A stretch of DNA of 33,108 nucleotides from Corynebacterium sp. HMSC27B11 (GTDB lineage Bacteria > Actinomycetota > Actinomycetes > Mycobacteriales > Mycobacteriaceae). Under the pieces are notes generated by a model that was not told where the DNA came from, made no database searches, and saw only the letters and a program-made list of their open reading frames with translations. The position numbers and the translations under genes were made by a program. This document shows, piece by piece, positions 7,848 through 16,600 of this stretch. The stretch lies in NCBI RefSeq assembly GCF_001815985.1, contig NZ_KV823565.1:654-33761 (forward strand), given 5' to 3'. Each line of letters opens with the position of its first letter. Position 1 is the first letter of the stretch.

Positions 7848-8261
7848 ATGAGCTCCCCGAAGAACTATTCCAAGCCGCCCACAGTGATCCAATACGCCGG
7901 CATCTACGGCCTGATCCAGGGCCTCATCGGCATCGCCTTCGGCATCTTCCTCGTCGTCCGCGAAGCCCAAGGCTTCCACGACCCCACCGCCAAAATCAGC
8001 GGCTACGGCACCGCCCTGTGGTTCTTCTTCATCTTCGGGGCCGTCGCCGTCTGCGGCTACTTCCTCTACCGCGGACGGTCCTGGGGACGCGGCCCGGTGG
8101 TCATGCTGCAGATCTGCCTCGTTCCCGTGGCTTATTACATGTTCCGTTCCGGACGTCCCGAGCTGGCCGTTCCCACCACGCTGGTCCTGATCCTTGGGCT
8201 CGCACTGCTGTTCAACCCGACCGCCATCAACTGGTGGACGATGGACCACTACCGCGACTAA
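7848..8261 (+). CDS. Small integral membrane protein of unknown function
   Basis: The 137-residue product has four hydrophobic stretches: about 18-35 (GLIQGLIGIAFGIFLVV), 55-75 (ALWFFFIFGAVAVCGYFLY), 83-100 (VVMLQICLVPVAYYMF) and 105-125 (AVPTTLVLILGLALLF). It ends in a short polar tail (WWTMDHYRD). I recognise no catalytic motif; the layout resembles small actinobacterial four-helix inner-membrane proteins annotated as hypothetical. The start is chosen because a -10 box lies just upstream (leaderless). The stop overlaps the convergent stop of the next gene by four bases (CTAA), leaving no room for a terminator between them. Confidence 0.75.
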   Translation: MSSPKNYSKPPTVIQYAGIYGLIQGLIGIAFGIFLVVREAQGFHDPTAKISGYGTALWFFFIFGAVAVCGYFLYRGRSWGRGPVVMLQICLVPVAYYMFRSGRPELAVPTTLVLILGLALLFNPTAINWWTMDHYRD

Positions 8262-9544
8262 GAGCCGAGCACCACGAGCTCGTCACCGCGCTGCTCCACC
8301 ACGAAATCACCACTGACCCGCAAGTGCACCGGCGCGCCAGCGGCGAGGCCATCCCGGCGCACCGGGAGTGTCCGCTCCTTCTTTTTGTGCTCCGTGTCGA
8401 AGACCTGGATGCCGCCCTCGACCGGAACCAACAGCCGGTCAGCCATATTTGCGCCTGCACCCAGCGCGCCGCGCACCGTGAACTCCGGGGCCAGGTGTGT
8501 CGGGTGGAAACCTACCACCGAGTCGCCCGTCCACCAGGTCATATTGTGCGGCAGATCCGCCGTGACCGGCAGGCCCGGGGCGTTTTGAGAAGCGCCAGCC
8601 AGCGCCGGGGCAGCGGGCATCGGGTGGTGGCTGACTTCACCGGTATCGCTGGCCACGATCAGCTGCGGCGTCCCATCACCACGGGCGCCTGTCGGCGCGT
8701 ACACCGCCGCATGGTGCTGCGCGATCGCCACCAACTGGCCATCCCGGGGCACGGAAAAGGTGTGCAGGTCCTCCGGTACGTCCGAGCGCTCCGGCTTCGT
8801 CTTGAGCAACCGCAGCAGCATCTTGTCCTCACCCTCGCAGTGCTGTGTCGTCGCCAACAGCTCGGTGCGAGTCAGGGCAGAGGTGAAAGGACAGTCCGCG
8901 TAACGCTGTTCTTCCTTCTTTACCGGGGTCTCCTGGCGGCCCACCTCCGTGGTGCGCACCAGGTCGCTGCGCCACAGCTCCACCCGGTGCGGGGACACGA
9001 TGCCCGTGGAGTCATTCGACCGCAGTGCCGTGGCGGAACCCTCCGCCAACGCCGAGCGGGTGTGTGCGTACTCGCCAGTGCCAGCCGCCAGGCTTACCAC
9101 GTCCCCGCAGCCCTTCGGCCCACGATAAACCGCGACGATCCTCTCGTTGCTAAAAGTCACATCGCACAGCGGCAGTCCCCGGTCGTAGGTCCACGCCACC
9201 TCACCAGAGCGGAGGTCATGCATGGACAGCACATCGTCCTCGGCGGTGAGCACACCACCGGCAAGCAGGATCGGGGCGAGCGTCTGCGGGGAGGAGCCCC
9301 GCCACAGCTCCCGGAGCTTTGTTGGCGCGGCCTCAGCCGCCGCCGGGGCGGAAAGGGTGGAGACCTGAGTGCGCTCCACCCGGCGGGCGTCCGAACCCCA
9401 CCAGCTGGCGGCCAGCACCACCACGAGAACCAAGGCGATCGCGCCCACCGCGAGGAAATCCTTGCGAGAGGCCCGTTCCGGGCGGGGCCAGCGGTGCTGC
9501 TGAGATGTGGGTGGGGCGGGCTGGGCAGGGGAGTGGGGCGCCAT
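8258..9544 (-). CDS. Membrane-anchored beta-propeller-like protein (Rv3212-like)
   Basis: The 428-residue product has a short cytoplasmic N-terminus rich in Pro, one transmembrane segment at about 30-48 (FLAVGAIALVLVVVLAASWW), and a large extracytoplasmic part. The latter reads like a PQQ/WD-type propeller, with phrases such as GGVLTAEDDVLSMHDLRSG and VIVASDTGEV-like strands. Four Cys in the outer domain (in PLCDV, KGCGD, ADCPF, QHCEG) could form disulfides. It lies directly after the DEAD-box helicase gene, the same order as Rv3211-Rv3212 in M. tuberculosis. Its ATG shares one base with the helicase stop (TAATG), so translation is probably coupled. No function is known to me. Confidence 0.75.
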   Translation of the reverse strand: MAPHSPAQPAPPTSQQHRWPRPERASRKDFLAVGAIALVLVVVLAASWWGSDARRVERTQVSTLSAPAAAEAAPTKLRELWRGSSPQTLAPILLAGGVLTAEDDVLSMHDLRSGEVAWTYDRGLPLCDVTFSNERIVAVYRGPKGCGDVVSLAAGTGEYAHTRSALAEGSATALRSNDSTGIVSPHRVELWRSDLVRTTEVGRQETPVKKEEQRYADCPFTSALTRTELLATTQHCEGEDKMLLRLLKTKPERSDVPEDLHTFSVPRDGQLVAIAQHHAAVYAPTGARGDGTPQLIVASDTGEVSHHPMPAAPALAGASQNAPGLPVTADLPHNMTWWTGDSVVGFHPTHLAPEFTVRGALGAGANMADRLLVPVEGGIQVFDTEHKKKERTLPVRRDGLAAGAPVHLRVSGDFVVEQRGDELVVLGS

Positions 9545-11022
9545 TAGTGCTGTGCCCCACCATTCCCGCCGCGCGGGCGACCACCACGGCCGCGGCCATG
9601 CGCACTCTGGGCGCGACCGCGAGTCCCGTGACCGCGGCCGCGACCACCCTGGCCGCGAGAGCCTGCCCTCTGGCCGCGCTCACCGCGACCGCCACGGGAA
9701 CGCCGAGCCGGTGCCGTCGCCGCCGCAGAACCAGCAACCCGACGATTCGGTCCCACCCGGTCACCCAGCTCCTCATCCGTGGGCAGCCCCAGGGCCTCCA
9801 GCAGCTCAGGGGACTGGGAGAACCACTGCGGGGGATTCTCCAGGCCCAAGCCCAACGCCTCACTGATGTGGTCCCACCGGGGCACCTCATCCCAACCGAC
9901 CAGCGTGATCGCGGTGCCGTCCTTGCCAGCGCGCGCCGTGCGACCAATCCGGTGCACATACGTCCGCTCGTCCTCCGGGACCTGGTAGTTGACCACATGG
10001 GTGACATCCGTGACGTCGATGCCGCGGGCAGCCACGTCCGTGGCCACCATGACGTCCACCGCACCATCCCGGAACAGCTGCAGAGACTGCTCACGGTCCG
10101 CCTGGCGCATATCCCCATGCACCGCGCCGACCCTAAAACCCCACGCGGCCAGGTCCTCTGCGACCATCGCGGCCTGGCGCTTCGTCGGGGTAAATACGAT
10201 CGTCCGGCCCCGGCCCGGGCTCTGCAGAATCCGGGAAAGCGTAGACATCCGGTCCAACTTGTGGGACTGGAACGCGATCTGGGTCACCCGCTCGTGCGTA
10301 TCCGCCGCGGCCGTGGAATCCGCCTGGATCATCACCGGCTGCTTCATGAACTGCCGCGACAAGCTCAGGATCGGCCCCGGCATCGTCGCGGAAAACAGCA
10401 TCGTCTGCCGGTCCGTGCTGGTCAGCGACATAATCTGCCGAATATCATCCAGGAATCCCTGGTCCAGCATCTCATCGGCCTCGTCCAGCACCAGCACCTC
10501 CACCCCGGACAGCTCCAGCTCACCGCGGCGGTGCAGATCTAGCAGGCGGCCCGGCGTGCCCACCACCACGTCCGTGCCCCGGCTCAATGCCCGAATCTGC
10601 TGGTTGAAGCCCACCCCGCCATAGATCGGAGTGACCGTCACCCGGTGCTTCGTTGACGGAATCACGAGGTTCGCCGCAGCCAGCGTGAGGTCCTCCGCCA
10701 CCTGCAGGCACAGCTCGCGGGTGGGAACCACCACGAGGCCGCGGACGCTGCCATCGAGTTCGGTGATGCCGGCGTCGTCGAAAATCCGGTCCAACAACGG
10801 CACGCCGAAACCCAACGTCTTGCCCATCCCCGTGCGAGCCTGACCGATCAGATCATCGCCTCGCAACGCGATCGGCAGGGTCAGCTCCTGGATCGCAAAC
10901 GCCGTGGGCATGCCCGCCTGCTCCAACGCCTCGGCGATCTCGGCTGCCACCCCCAAGGAGCGGAACGTCGGCCCAGGGGCAGCCCCCGAGTGACCATCGG
11001 AGGGGAGATGGGGCGCTGGCAC
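9544..11022 (-). CDS. rhlE: DEAD-box RNA helicase (RhlE type) with Arg/Gly-rich tail
   Basis: All core motifs are present: the Q motif region (FRSLGV to AIQELTLPIAL, about residues 20-53), Walker A ARTGMGKT (62-69), PTREL, TPGR, the DEAD box (VLDEADEMLDQGF), SAT, RGIDVTDVTHVVNY and HRIGRTARAG. The last 50 or so residues are almost all Arg and Gly (RGGRGERGQRAGSRG-like), a typical RNA-binding tail. The protein would unwind structured RNA in ribosome assembly or RNA decay, often important in cold growth. I take GTG at 11022 as the start because GGGAGG lies eight bases before it. A longer in-frame extension to 11064 lacks such a site and would run into the divergent promoter region. Confidence 0.93.
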   Translation of the reverse strand: MPAPHLPSDGHSGAAPGPTFRSLGVAAEIAEALEQAGMPTAFAIQELTLPIALRGDDLIGQARTGMGKTLGFGVPLLDRIFDDAGITELDGSVRGLVVVPTRELCLQVAEDLTLAAANLVIPSTKHRVTVTPIYGGVGFNQQIRALSRGTDVVVGTPGRLLDLHRRGELELSGVEVLVLDEADEMLDQGFLDDIRQIMSLTSTDRQTMLFSATMPGPILSLSRQFMKQPVMIQADSTAAADTHERVTQIAFQSHKLDRMSTLSRILQSPGRGRTIVFTPTKRQAAMVAEDLAAWGFRVGAVHGDMRQADREQSLQLFRDGAVDVMVATDVAARGIDVTDVTHVVNYQVPEDERTYVHRIGRTARAGKDGTAITLVGWDEVPRWDHISEALGLGLENPPQWFSQSPELLEALGLPTDEELGDRVGPNRRVAGSAAATAPARRSRGGRGERGQRAGSRGQGGRGRGHGTRGRAQSAHGRGRGGRPRGGNGGAQH

Positions 11023-11125
11023 GGTCGGAACCTCCCTAAAACAAGGCAGTACTATGATGGTCACATTAGCGCACTGACGAGTGCGCCAGATCTTTCAAGA
11101 ACCAACGGACGGAGATCGAAAAAGC

Positions 11126-11359
11126 ATGCAACTGAAGATCGGCTTCATCAATTCTCAGCGCGAGCTCGCCATCGACCTCGACAAGAACGAGGTCAAGCAG
11201 GCAGAACTCGTCGAGGAGCTGCAGAACTTCCTGACCGACGGCACCGCCACCACCACCGTGGTCGAGGACGCCCGCGGCACCAAGACCGTCCTGCTGCGCG
11301 AGCAGATCGCCTACATCCAGGTCGGCGCCGAGAAGCCACGCTCCGTGGGCTTCATCTGA
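11126..11359 (+). CDS. DUF3107 family protein (Rv3208A/TB9.4-like)
   Basis: The 77-residue product begins MQLKIGFINSQRELAIDL and ends AYIQVGAEKPRSVGFI. It is a short alpha/beta protein typical of the DUF3107 family, which is nearly universal in actinobacteria and usually lies beside rhlE, as here. It has no Cys, signal or membrane segment, so it should be cytosolic. Its function is unknown. The gene is divergent from rhlE across about 100 bases that contain a plausible -10 (TACTAT near 11050) for this strand. The next gene begins 22 bases downstream, so the two may be cotranscribed. Confidence 0.85.
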   Translation: MQLKIGFINSQRELAIDLDKNEVKQAELVEELQNFLTDGTATTTVVEDARGTKTVLLREQIAYIQVGAEKPRSVGFI

Positions 11360-11381
11360 TCCGTTAAAGGGCAGATAGAAG

Positions 11382-12395
11382 TTGAGCGAGGTGAGTAACC
11401 CCCAAGGCACGGGTAGCGAGAACACGCAGGACGGGCCGCGTCACCAGCGTGCACGCCGCGAGGAATTTGCGCTGCCCGCGCCCGAACACGCCCACACCCC
11501 GCCCCGGATCGACCGGCAGTCTCAGGGGCAGGGGCCTCACTGGCTCAACTTCAGCGACCCCCGCGTCCGCATCGGGATCGTCGCGGTCCTCGCGCTGGTC
11601 AGCGTGCTCGTCCTCGTCGACGCCCTCCGCGGGGCAGGGGAGGACGCCGCCACCGACGTGGCAGCCACCAGCAACAGCGACGACCCAGCCGACGGTGCCG
11701 CCGGACCCGTCCCCGGTTCCGGTTACGGCGACCTACCGACCGGACAGCTCCCACCTGGCGGACCGGTGACCGAGAACAGCAGCGGCAACTTCCGCACCGT
11801 CGGCGCCCCAGGCCCGAAGGTCGGCGACGGGAAACTCTTCACCTACACCGTCGAGGTCGAGGACACGATCAACACCGCCGCCTTCGGCGGGGACGACGCC
11901 TTCGCCGCGACGGTGGACGCGATCCTGTCCGACCCGCGCGGCTGGACCGGGCGCGGGAAGTTCGCCTTCCAGCACGTCGCAGCCGGGGAACTACCGGAGG
12001 GTGAGGAACCCGACCTGCGGATCCAACTGGCCTCCCAGAACCACACCCACGAGGTCTGCGGCAACACCTTCAAGCTGGAGACCAGCTGCTTCTACTCCGA
12101 CGGCAACCGGGTCGTCATCAACGAATCCCGCTGGATTCGTGGCGCGATCCCGTTCCAGGGTGACCTCGGGGCCTACCGGCAGTACGTCATCAACCACGAG
12201 GTCGGCCACGGCATCGGATTCGCCGCACACCAGCCCTGCCCGAAGGACGGGCAGCTCGCGCCGATCATGATGCAGCAAACCTTGAGCGTGGATAACCGCG
12301 TGCTCCGGGAGATCAGCAACGAGGATATCTACGAGGAAAGCGACTCCACCTGCCGTGCGAACCCGTGGCCCTACCCGGTTGCGGAAGAACAATAA
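11382..12395 (+). CDS. Membrane-anchored putative zinc metalloprotease (DUF3152)
   Basis: The 337-residue product has a charged N-terminus, one membrane segment (about 64-80, GIVAVLALVSVLVLVDAL), a Gly/Pro/Ser-rich linker and a C-terminal domain outside the membrane. That domain contains HEVGHGIGFAAH (H272, E273, H276, H283) followed by APIMMQQ, which resembles the zinc site and Met-turn of metzincins but with one extra residue before the third His. Three Cys surround it (C-x9-C before, HQPC after), suggesting disulfides. The family matches Rv3207c of M. tuberculosis. The start is TTG with AAAGGG ten bases before it; GTG at 11391 is an alternative. No substrate is known. Confidence 0.8.
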   Translation: MSEVSNPQGTGSENTQDGPRHQRARREEFALPAPEHAHTPPRIDRQSQGQGPHWLNFSDPRVRIGIVAVLALVSVLVLVDALRGAGEDAATDVAATSNSDDPADGAAGPVPGSGYGDLPTGQLPPGGPVTENSSGNFRTVGAPGPKVGDGKLFTYTVEVEDTINTAAFGGDDAFAATVDAILSDPRGWTGRGKFAFQHVAAGELPEGEEPDLRIQLASQNHTHEVCGNTFKLETSCFYSDGNRVVINESRWIRGAIPFQGDLGAYRQYVINHEVGHGIGFAAHQPCPKDGQLAPIMMQQTLSVDNRVLREISNEDIYEESDSTCRANPWPYPVAEEQ

Positions 12396-12408
12396 GAGGT
12401 GACCCGCC

Positions 12409-13554
12409 GTGAATGATGCCCGCTCTGCCCGTGACGCTGGTCGCTCTGCCGGTGCTGCTAGCTCCGGCGCAGCTAGCCCTGCTGGCGCGCTGGGAACCCC
12501 GCCGCCAGCCCACATCCTCAACGGCTTCCACGCGCATGTGGACAACCCCGTCCAGCTGGATCAGCCGTGGTCATATGGCTGGCGCTGTGATCGCGCGGTG
12601 ATCTCCCTGGCTGAGGAGCCAATGCGTGCGTCCTGGATCGCCAAAACCACCGCGAAGATGCGGCCCGCTGGGGTGGGCGTCTCGCGGCCCATGCTCTCCA
12701 CCGACGGCCGGTACACGGTCTCCGGGTGGCGGGCACGGACCTTCCTCTCCGGGCACCGCGCGCCCCGCTTTGACGAGATGGCCGCCGCCGCATTGCGTAT
12801 TAATGAATCCCTTCGCGGCTTGCCACGACCGGAGTTCCTGGCACCTCCGGAGCTCACGGGCACCTGGGGGCAGACAGAGATCTTCGCCGCCGCGGATGCC
12901 GCCGCCTTCGCCGAGCAACCCCAGGAGTGGATCGCCCCGGCCATGGACGCCACCGCCGTGCCCCGGAAGGACATCGCCGAGGCGCTGGCCAAGGCCGTGG
13001 AAGTCACCGCACTGCGCACCGAGATCACGGCGGAGGACCAGCTGGTGCACGGCGACGTCATTGGTTGCATGATCTTCGACGGCGCCGCCGACCCCGCGAT
13101 CACCGACCTGGTGCCCGCGTGGCATCCCACGGGCTGGTCGGTCGCTCTGCTCGTCGTCGACGCGATGGCCTGGGGCAACGGGGAGGACGCCCTGCTGGAC
13201 CGCTGGTCCCACATCCCGGACTTCATGCAGCTCGCCCTGCGCGCGGTGCTCTACCGGCTCGCGCTGCACGCCATGCTGCCCAACTCGCGGCCGGAAGCCT
13301 GGCCGGGACTGTCGCGCACCGCGGACGTCATCGCCGCGCGCGAGCAGCAGAACGAGGCACGGCAGGAGTGGGAAGACGAGGGCGAGCCTGCGGAAGAAGG
13401 CGGGGACGACGCTGGGGAGGATGTTGGCGACGACGCCGAGGAATCGGTGAGCGAGCCGGCCGGGGAACAGGGCAGCGACGAGACCGGCGAGCATGCCGAC
13501 GAGCGTGGCGCCGAGGACGCCGACGAGGGTGGCGCCGAGGATGCCGAAAAGTAG
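12409..13554 (+). CDS. TIGR02569 family protein with long acidic tail (Rv3205c-like)
   Basis: The 381-residue product starts at GTG behind AGAGGTGA and lies 13 bases after the DUF3152 gene, so the two are probably one transcript. Residues about 25-300 match the conserved actinobacterial family TIGR02569, with phrases such as HILNGFHAHVDNPVQLD, DRAVISLAEEP, DGRYTVSGWRARTFL and HGDVIGCMIFDG. The HGD motif and layout recall aminoglycoside-phosphotransferase-like folds, but I do not see a full kinase site. The last 62 or so residues are almost purely Glu, Asp, Gly and Ala with short internal repeats (GAEDADEGGAEDAEK), probably disordered. In mycobacteria and here it lies just before the AdnAB genes, which hints at a link with DNA repair. 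Function unknown. Confidence 0.8.
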   Translation: MNDARSARDAGRSAGAASSGAASPAGALGTPPPAHILNGFHAHVDNPVQLDQPWSYGWRCDRAVISLAEEPMRASWIAKTTAKMRPAGVGVSRPMLSTDGRYTVSGWRARTFLSGHRAPRFDEMAAAALRINESLRGLPRPEFLAPPELTGTWGQTEIFAAADAAAFAEQPQEWIAPAMDATAVPRKDIAEALAKAVEVTALRTEITAEDQLVHGDVIGCMIFDGAADPAITDLVPAWHPTGWSVALLVVDAMAWGNGEDALLDRWSHIPDFMQLALRAVLYRLALHAMLPNSRPEAWPGLSRTADVIAAREQQNEARQEWEDEGEPAEEGGDDAGEDVGDDAEESVSEPAGEQGSDETGEHADERGAEDADEGGAEDAEK

Positions 13555-13624
13555 CCTGAGCAGGGGCGAGAGTAGGAAAATCGAACACCGCCGAAGGAAT
13601 CGGCGGGGCGTGTCTGCACCGGGT

Positions 13625-13638
13625 GCCATACTGATGGC
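13625..13638 (+). promoter_or_regulatory. -10 region with small inverted repeat at the adnA start
   Basis: CATACT (13627-13632) ends six bases before the adnA ATG and no Shine-Dalgarno sequence is visible, so adnA may have a leaderless transcript. The same bases form GCCAT-ACTG-ATGGC, a perfect five-base inverted repeat covering the -10 box. Confidence 0.4.
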
Positions 13639-16600
13639 ATGACGGACACAGCCAAGAATCAACAGCCGACCGCCGTGGCCTCCCCGAGCACGCCGGAGGA
13701 CCGCCTGGGGGCTCGCGAGGCGGCGAAGGTCGTGCTGCAGCCGCCGCGCCGGGTGGGGGAGGAAGGCCACGAGTGGGACGGGCTTGCCGGGGCCATCGTC
13801 ACCGGCGATGAACGCATCGATAATTCCGCGCCGTGGACCGTCCTGGGCGGTCCGGGGACAGGCAAGACGAGCCTGCTCGTCGACACGCTGGTCCACTTCC
13901 TCGCCGCGGGGGGTTCGGCGGACGAAGTCATGGTGGTCACCCCCACTAAGGACGCCGCCACGGCCGTGAACACCCAGCTGGTAGCCAGGCTGGCAAGCAT
14001 GAGCAGCTTCGCGGCGACGCGCACGCCGGTGCGTTCTGTGCACTCCTGGGCCTTCGCGGCACTGCGCAGCATGCTACTGGCCAGCGACCGGGAAGCACCG
14101 CGGTTGCTCACCGGTGCTGAACATGATGCGGATGTGCGGCTGCTGCTGGCCGGGCACGCCGAAGACGGGGCGGGGGCGTGGCCGGAGCACATCAGACCAG
14201 CGTTGGGCTACGTGGGTTTCGCCCGCCAGCTACGCGATTTGCTGCTGCGCGCCGAGGAGCGCGGGGTGGGGCCGGGCGAGCTCACCGCGCTGGGGGAGAA
14301 GTACGACCAACCGATGTGGGTGGGGGCAGGGCAGTTCCTCGACGAGTACCGCCAGACGAGGCGGCTGGCCCAGTCCATCAGCTTGAACGCCTCCGAGCTG
14401 CTGCACACCACGCTGCAAGAGATGGCCGATGGTCCGGGGCGGGCACAGCTCGACCGGTGGCGGGAGAAGCTGCGGCTGATCCTCATCGATGATGCCCACA
14501 ATTTGGATCCGGCGGCTGCCGAGTTCCTGGAGCAGTTTTTCACTCCTGAAACGCGGGTGGTGCTCGCCGGCGACCCCGACCAGTGTGTATTCCACTTCCG
14601 CGGGGCCGATGAGGAGCTACTCAGCAAATACGCCGCCGACGAGAATCACCGTGTGGTCCTGAGCGGCTCCCAACGCTTTGGAGCTCCCACCGCACGTGCC
14701 ATCAATGCCCTGACCGGGCACCTACCGCACGTGGACACCCGCATCCCGCTGCGCGTGGCTGAGGGCGCTGAGGCGGCCCAGGAAGCTGAGGCAACGGCAG
14801 GGGAGTTGGTCGCGCCGGATGCAGGCCGCGCTAGGGCCACGTCTGGTGCCGCGGGAGAACGGAACCAGCCGATCCGAGTGCTGCGCGCGAACTCCGGGAC
14901 CGCCGAGCGGCTGCACATCACCGACGCCCTGCGCCGCGCCCACGTCCGCGACGGTGTGGCCTGGCAGGACATGGCCGTCATCGTGCGCTCGGTCGGGGAG
15001 ATCGCACCCATCCGGCGAGCCCTGCTCACCCACGGGGTGCCGGTGCGGGTCGATCAGACCTCCATCATCCTCGCGGAACAGCCCCTGATCCGGCTGCTGC
15101 TCACCGCACTGGAGGCCACCTACCGGCCGTTGGAGAACTCCGAGGTGCGGGTACTCATGGAATCCATGGTCGGTGGCGCCGACCCGATCATGGTGCGCCG
15201 CCTCGAGCGCGTGCTGGCCCAAGCGCTGGCCCGCCAACGCCTGCAGGGCAAGCCGGTGCCGGAGAACACCGCGGGCCTGCCATTCCAGTCCAGCGACGCA
15301 CTCAGCACCCTGCTCAACGGCACCGCCAGCGCGGAGGACGCCGCCGAGTGGACCGCGGGCTTCAACAACCGCGAGCTGCAGATCCTGCAGGACATGAGCG
15401 ACGTCCTCACCGCGGGCAGGGAGGCACAACGGGCGGGACAATCCGTGGAGATGGTGCTCTGGGAGATCTGGAAGGCCACCGGGCTGGACACCCGCCTGCA
15501 GGAACGGGCCCTGCGCGGCGGGACCTTCGGCTCTCAGGCGGACCAGGATCTCGACTCGGTGATGATGCTCTTCGACATGGCCGGGGACTTCGTCGAACGC
15601 CACCCCAACGCCTCGATCCGCACCTTCTGCGAGGAAGTCCGCGCCCAGGAGCTGCCCACCGGTGGCCGTGAGCGCGGGGTCGCCAGCAACGCCGTGGAGA
15701 TCCTGCCCGCCCACGCCGCCGTGGGTCGCCAGTGGCACACCGTGGTCGTCACCCGCGTGCAGGAAGGCAGCTGGCCCGCCGGGCCCACCGTGGGCGGGCT
15801 GTTCGGCCAGCTGGAACTCGTTGATCTGCTGGACCGGGGGATTGAGCCCGGCACGCGGGTCTCGCGGGTGGCGAGTGCTGTCCATGAGGAGCGGAGGCTC
15901 TTCCTCGTCGCTATCTCGCGGGCTACTCGAAGCACCCTGGTGACCTGTATCGACAACGCCAGCGTGGAAAACGGCGTGCCCTCCCGCTTCGTGGAGGAGA
16001 TCACCGACGCGCCGGGAGCAGCTGTGCCGCTGGGAACCGTGGACCAGATTGAGCAGGAAGATCCGGTGGGTCAGGAGGCCACGCCGGGCGAGCCCGTGCA
16101 GGGGGAGCTTGGGCTGGGCCTGGAACTGGGGGACTCCGCGCAGCAGGGAGGGCCTGCAGTGCAGGCCAGCCCGGCCGAGCAGCTGAGTTCATCGGACCAG
16201 CTGAGCCCAGCGGAACAGCTCAGCGCCCTACCACGAGTGCTCGCTCTCGAGCCACTCATCGCCGAACTGCGCGACGTGGTTACCGACCCCACCCAGCGGC
16301 ACCACCGCCGGGTTTCCGCCGCACGCAACCTCGCCGCGATGGCTGAGGCCGGGATCTTCGGCAGCCACCCTGTCGACTGGTGGGGCATGGCTGAACCCAC
16401 CACCATGGAGCGGGTCACCGACCGGCGGGGAGGGGTCTCCTTGAGCCCCTCCAAGCTGGACAATATCGATAACTGCGCGCTCAAAACCTTCTTCGACGAC
16501 AACCGCGGGGCGCAGGAGGAAACCAACCCCATGCGGGTGGGTACCGTCGTCCACGCCATCGCCCAGGCCATCGTCCAACAAGACCTCAGCCTGGAAGACG

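Noticed and set aside
11023..11064. An upstream ORF start for rhlE at 11064
   Set aside because: GTG at 11022 has a strong GGGAGG eight bases before it. The extra 14 codons overlap the divergent promoter region and lack a ribosome site.
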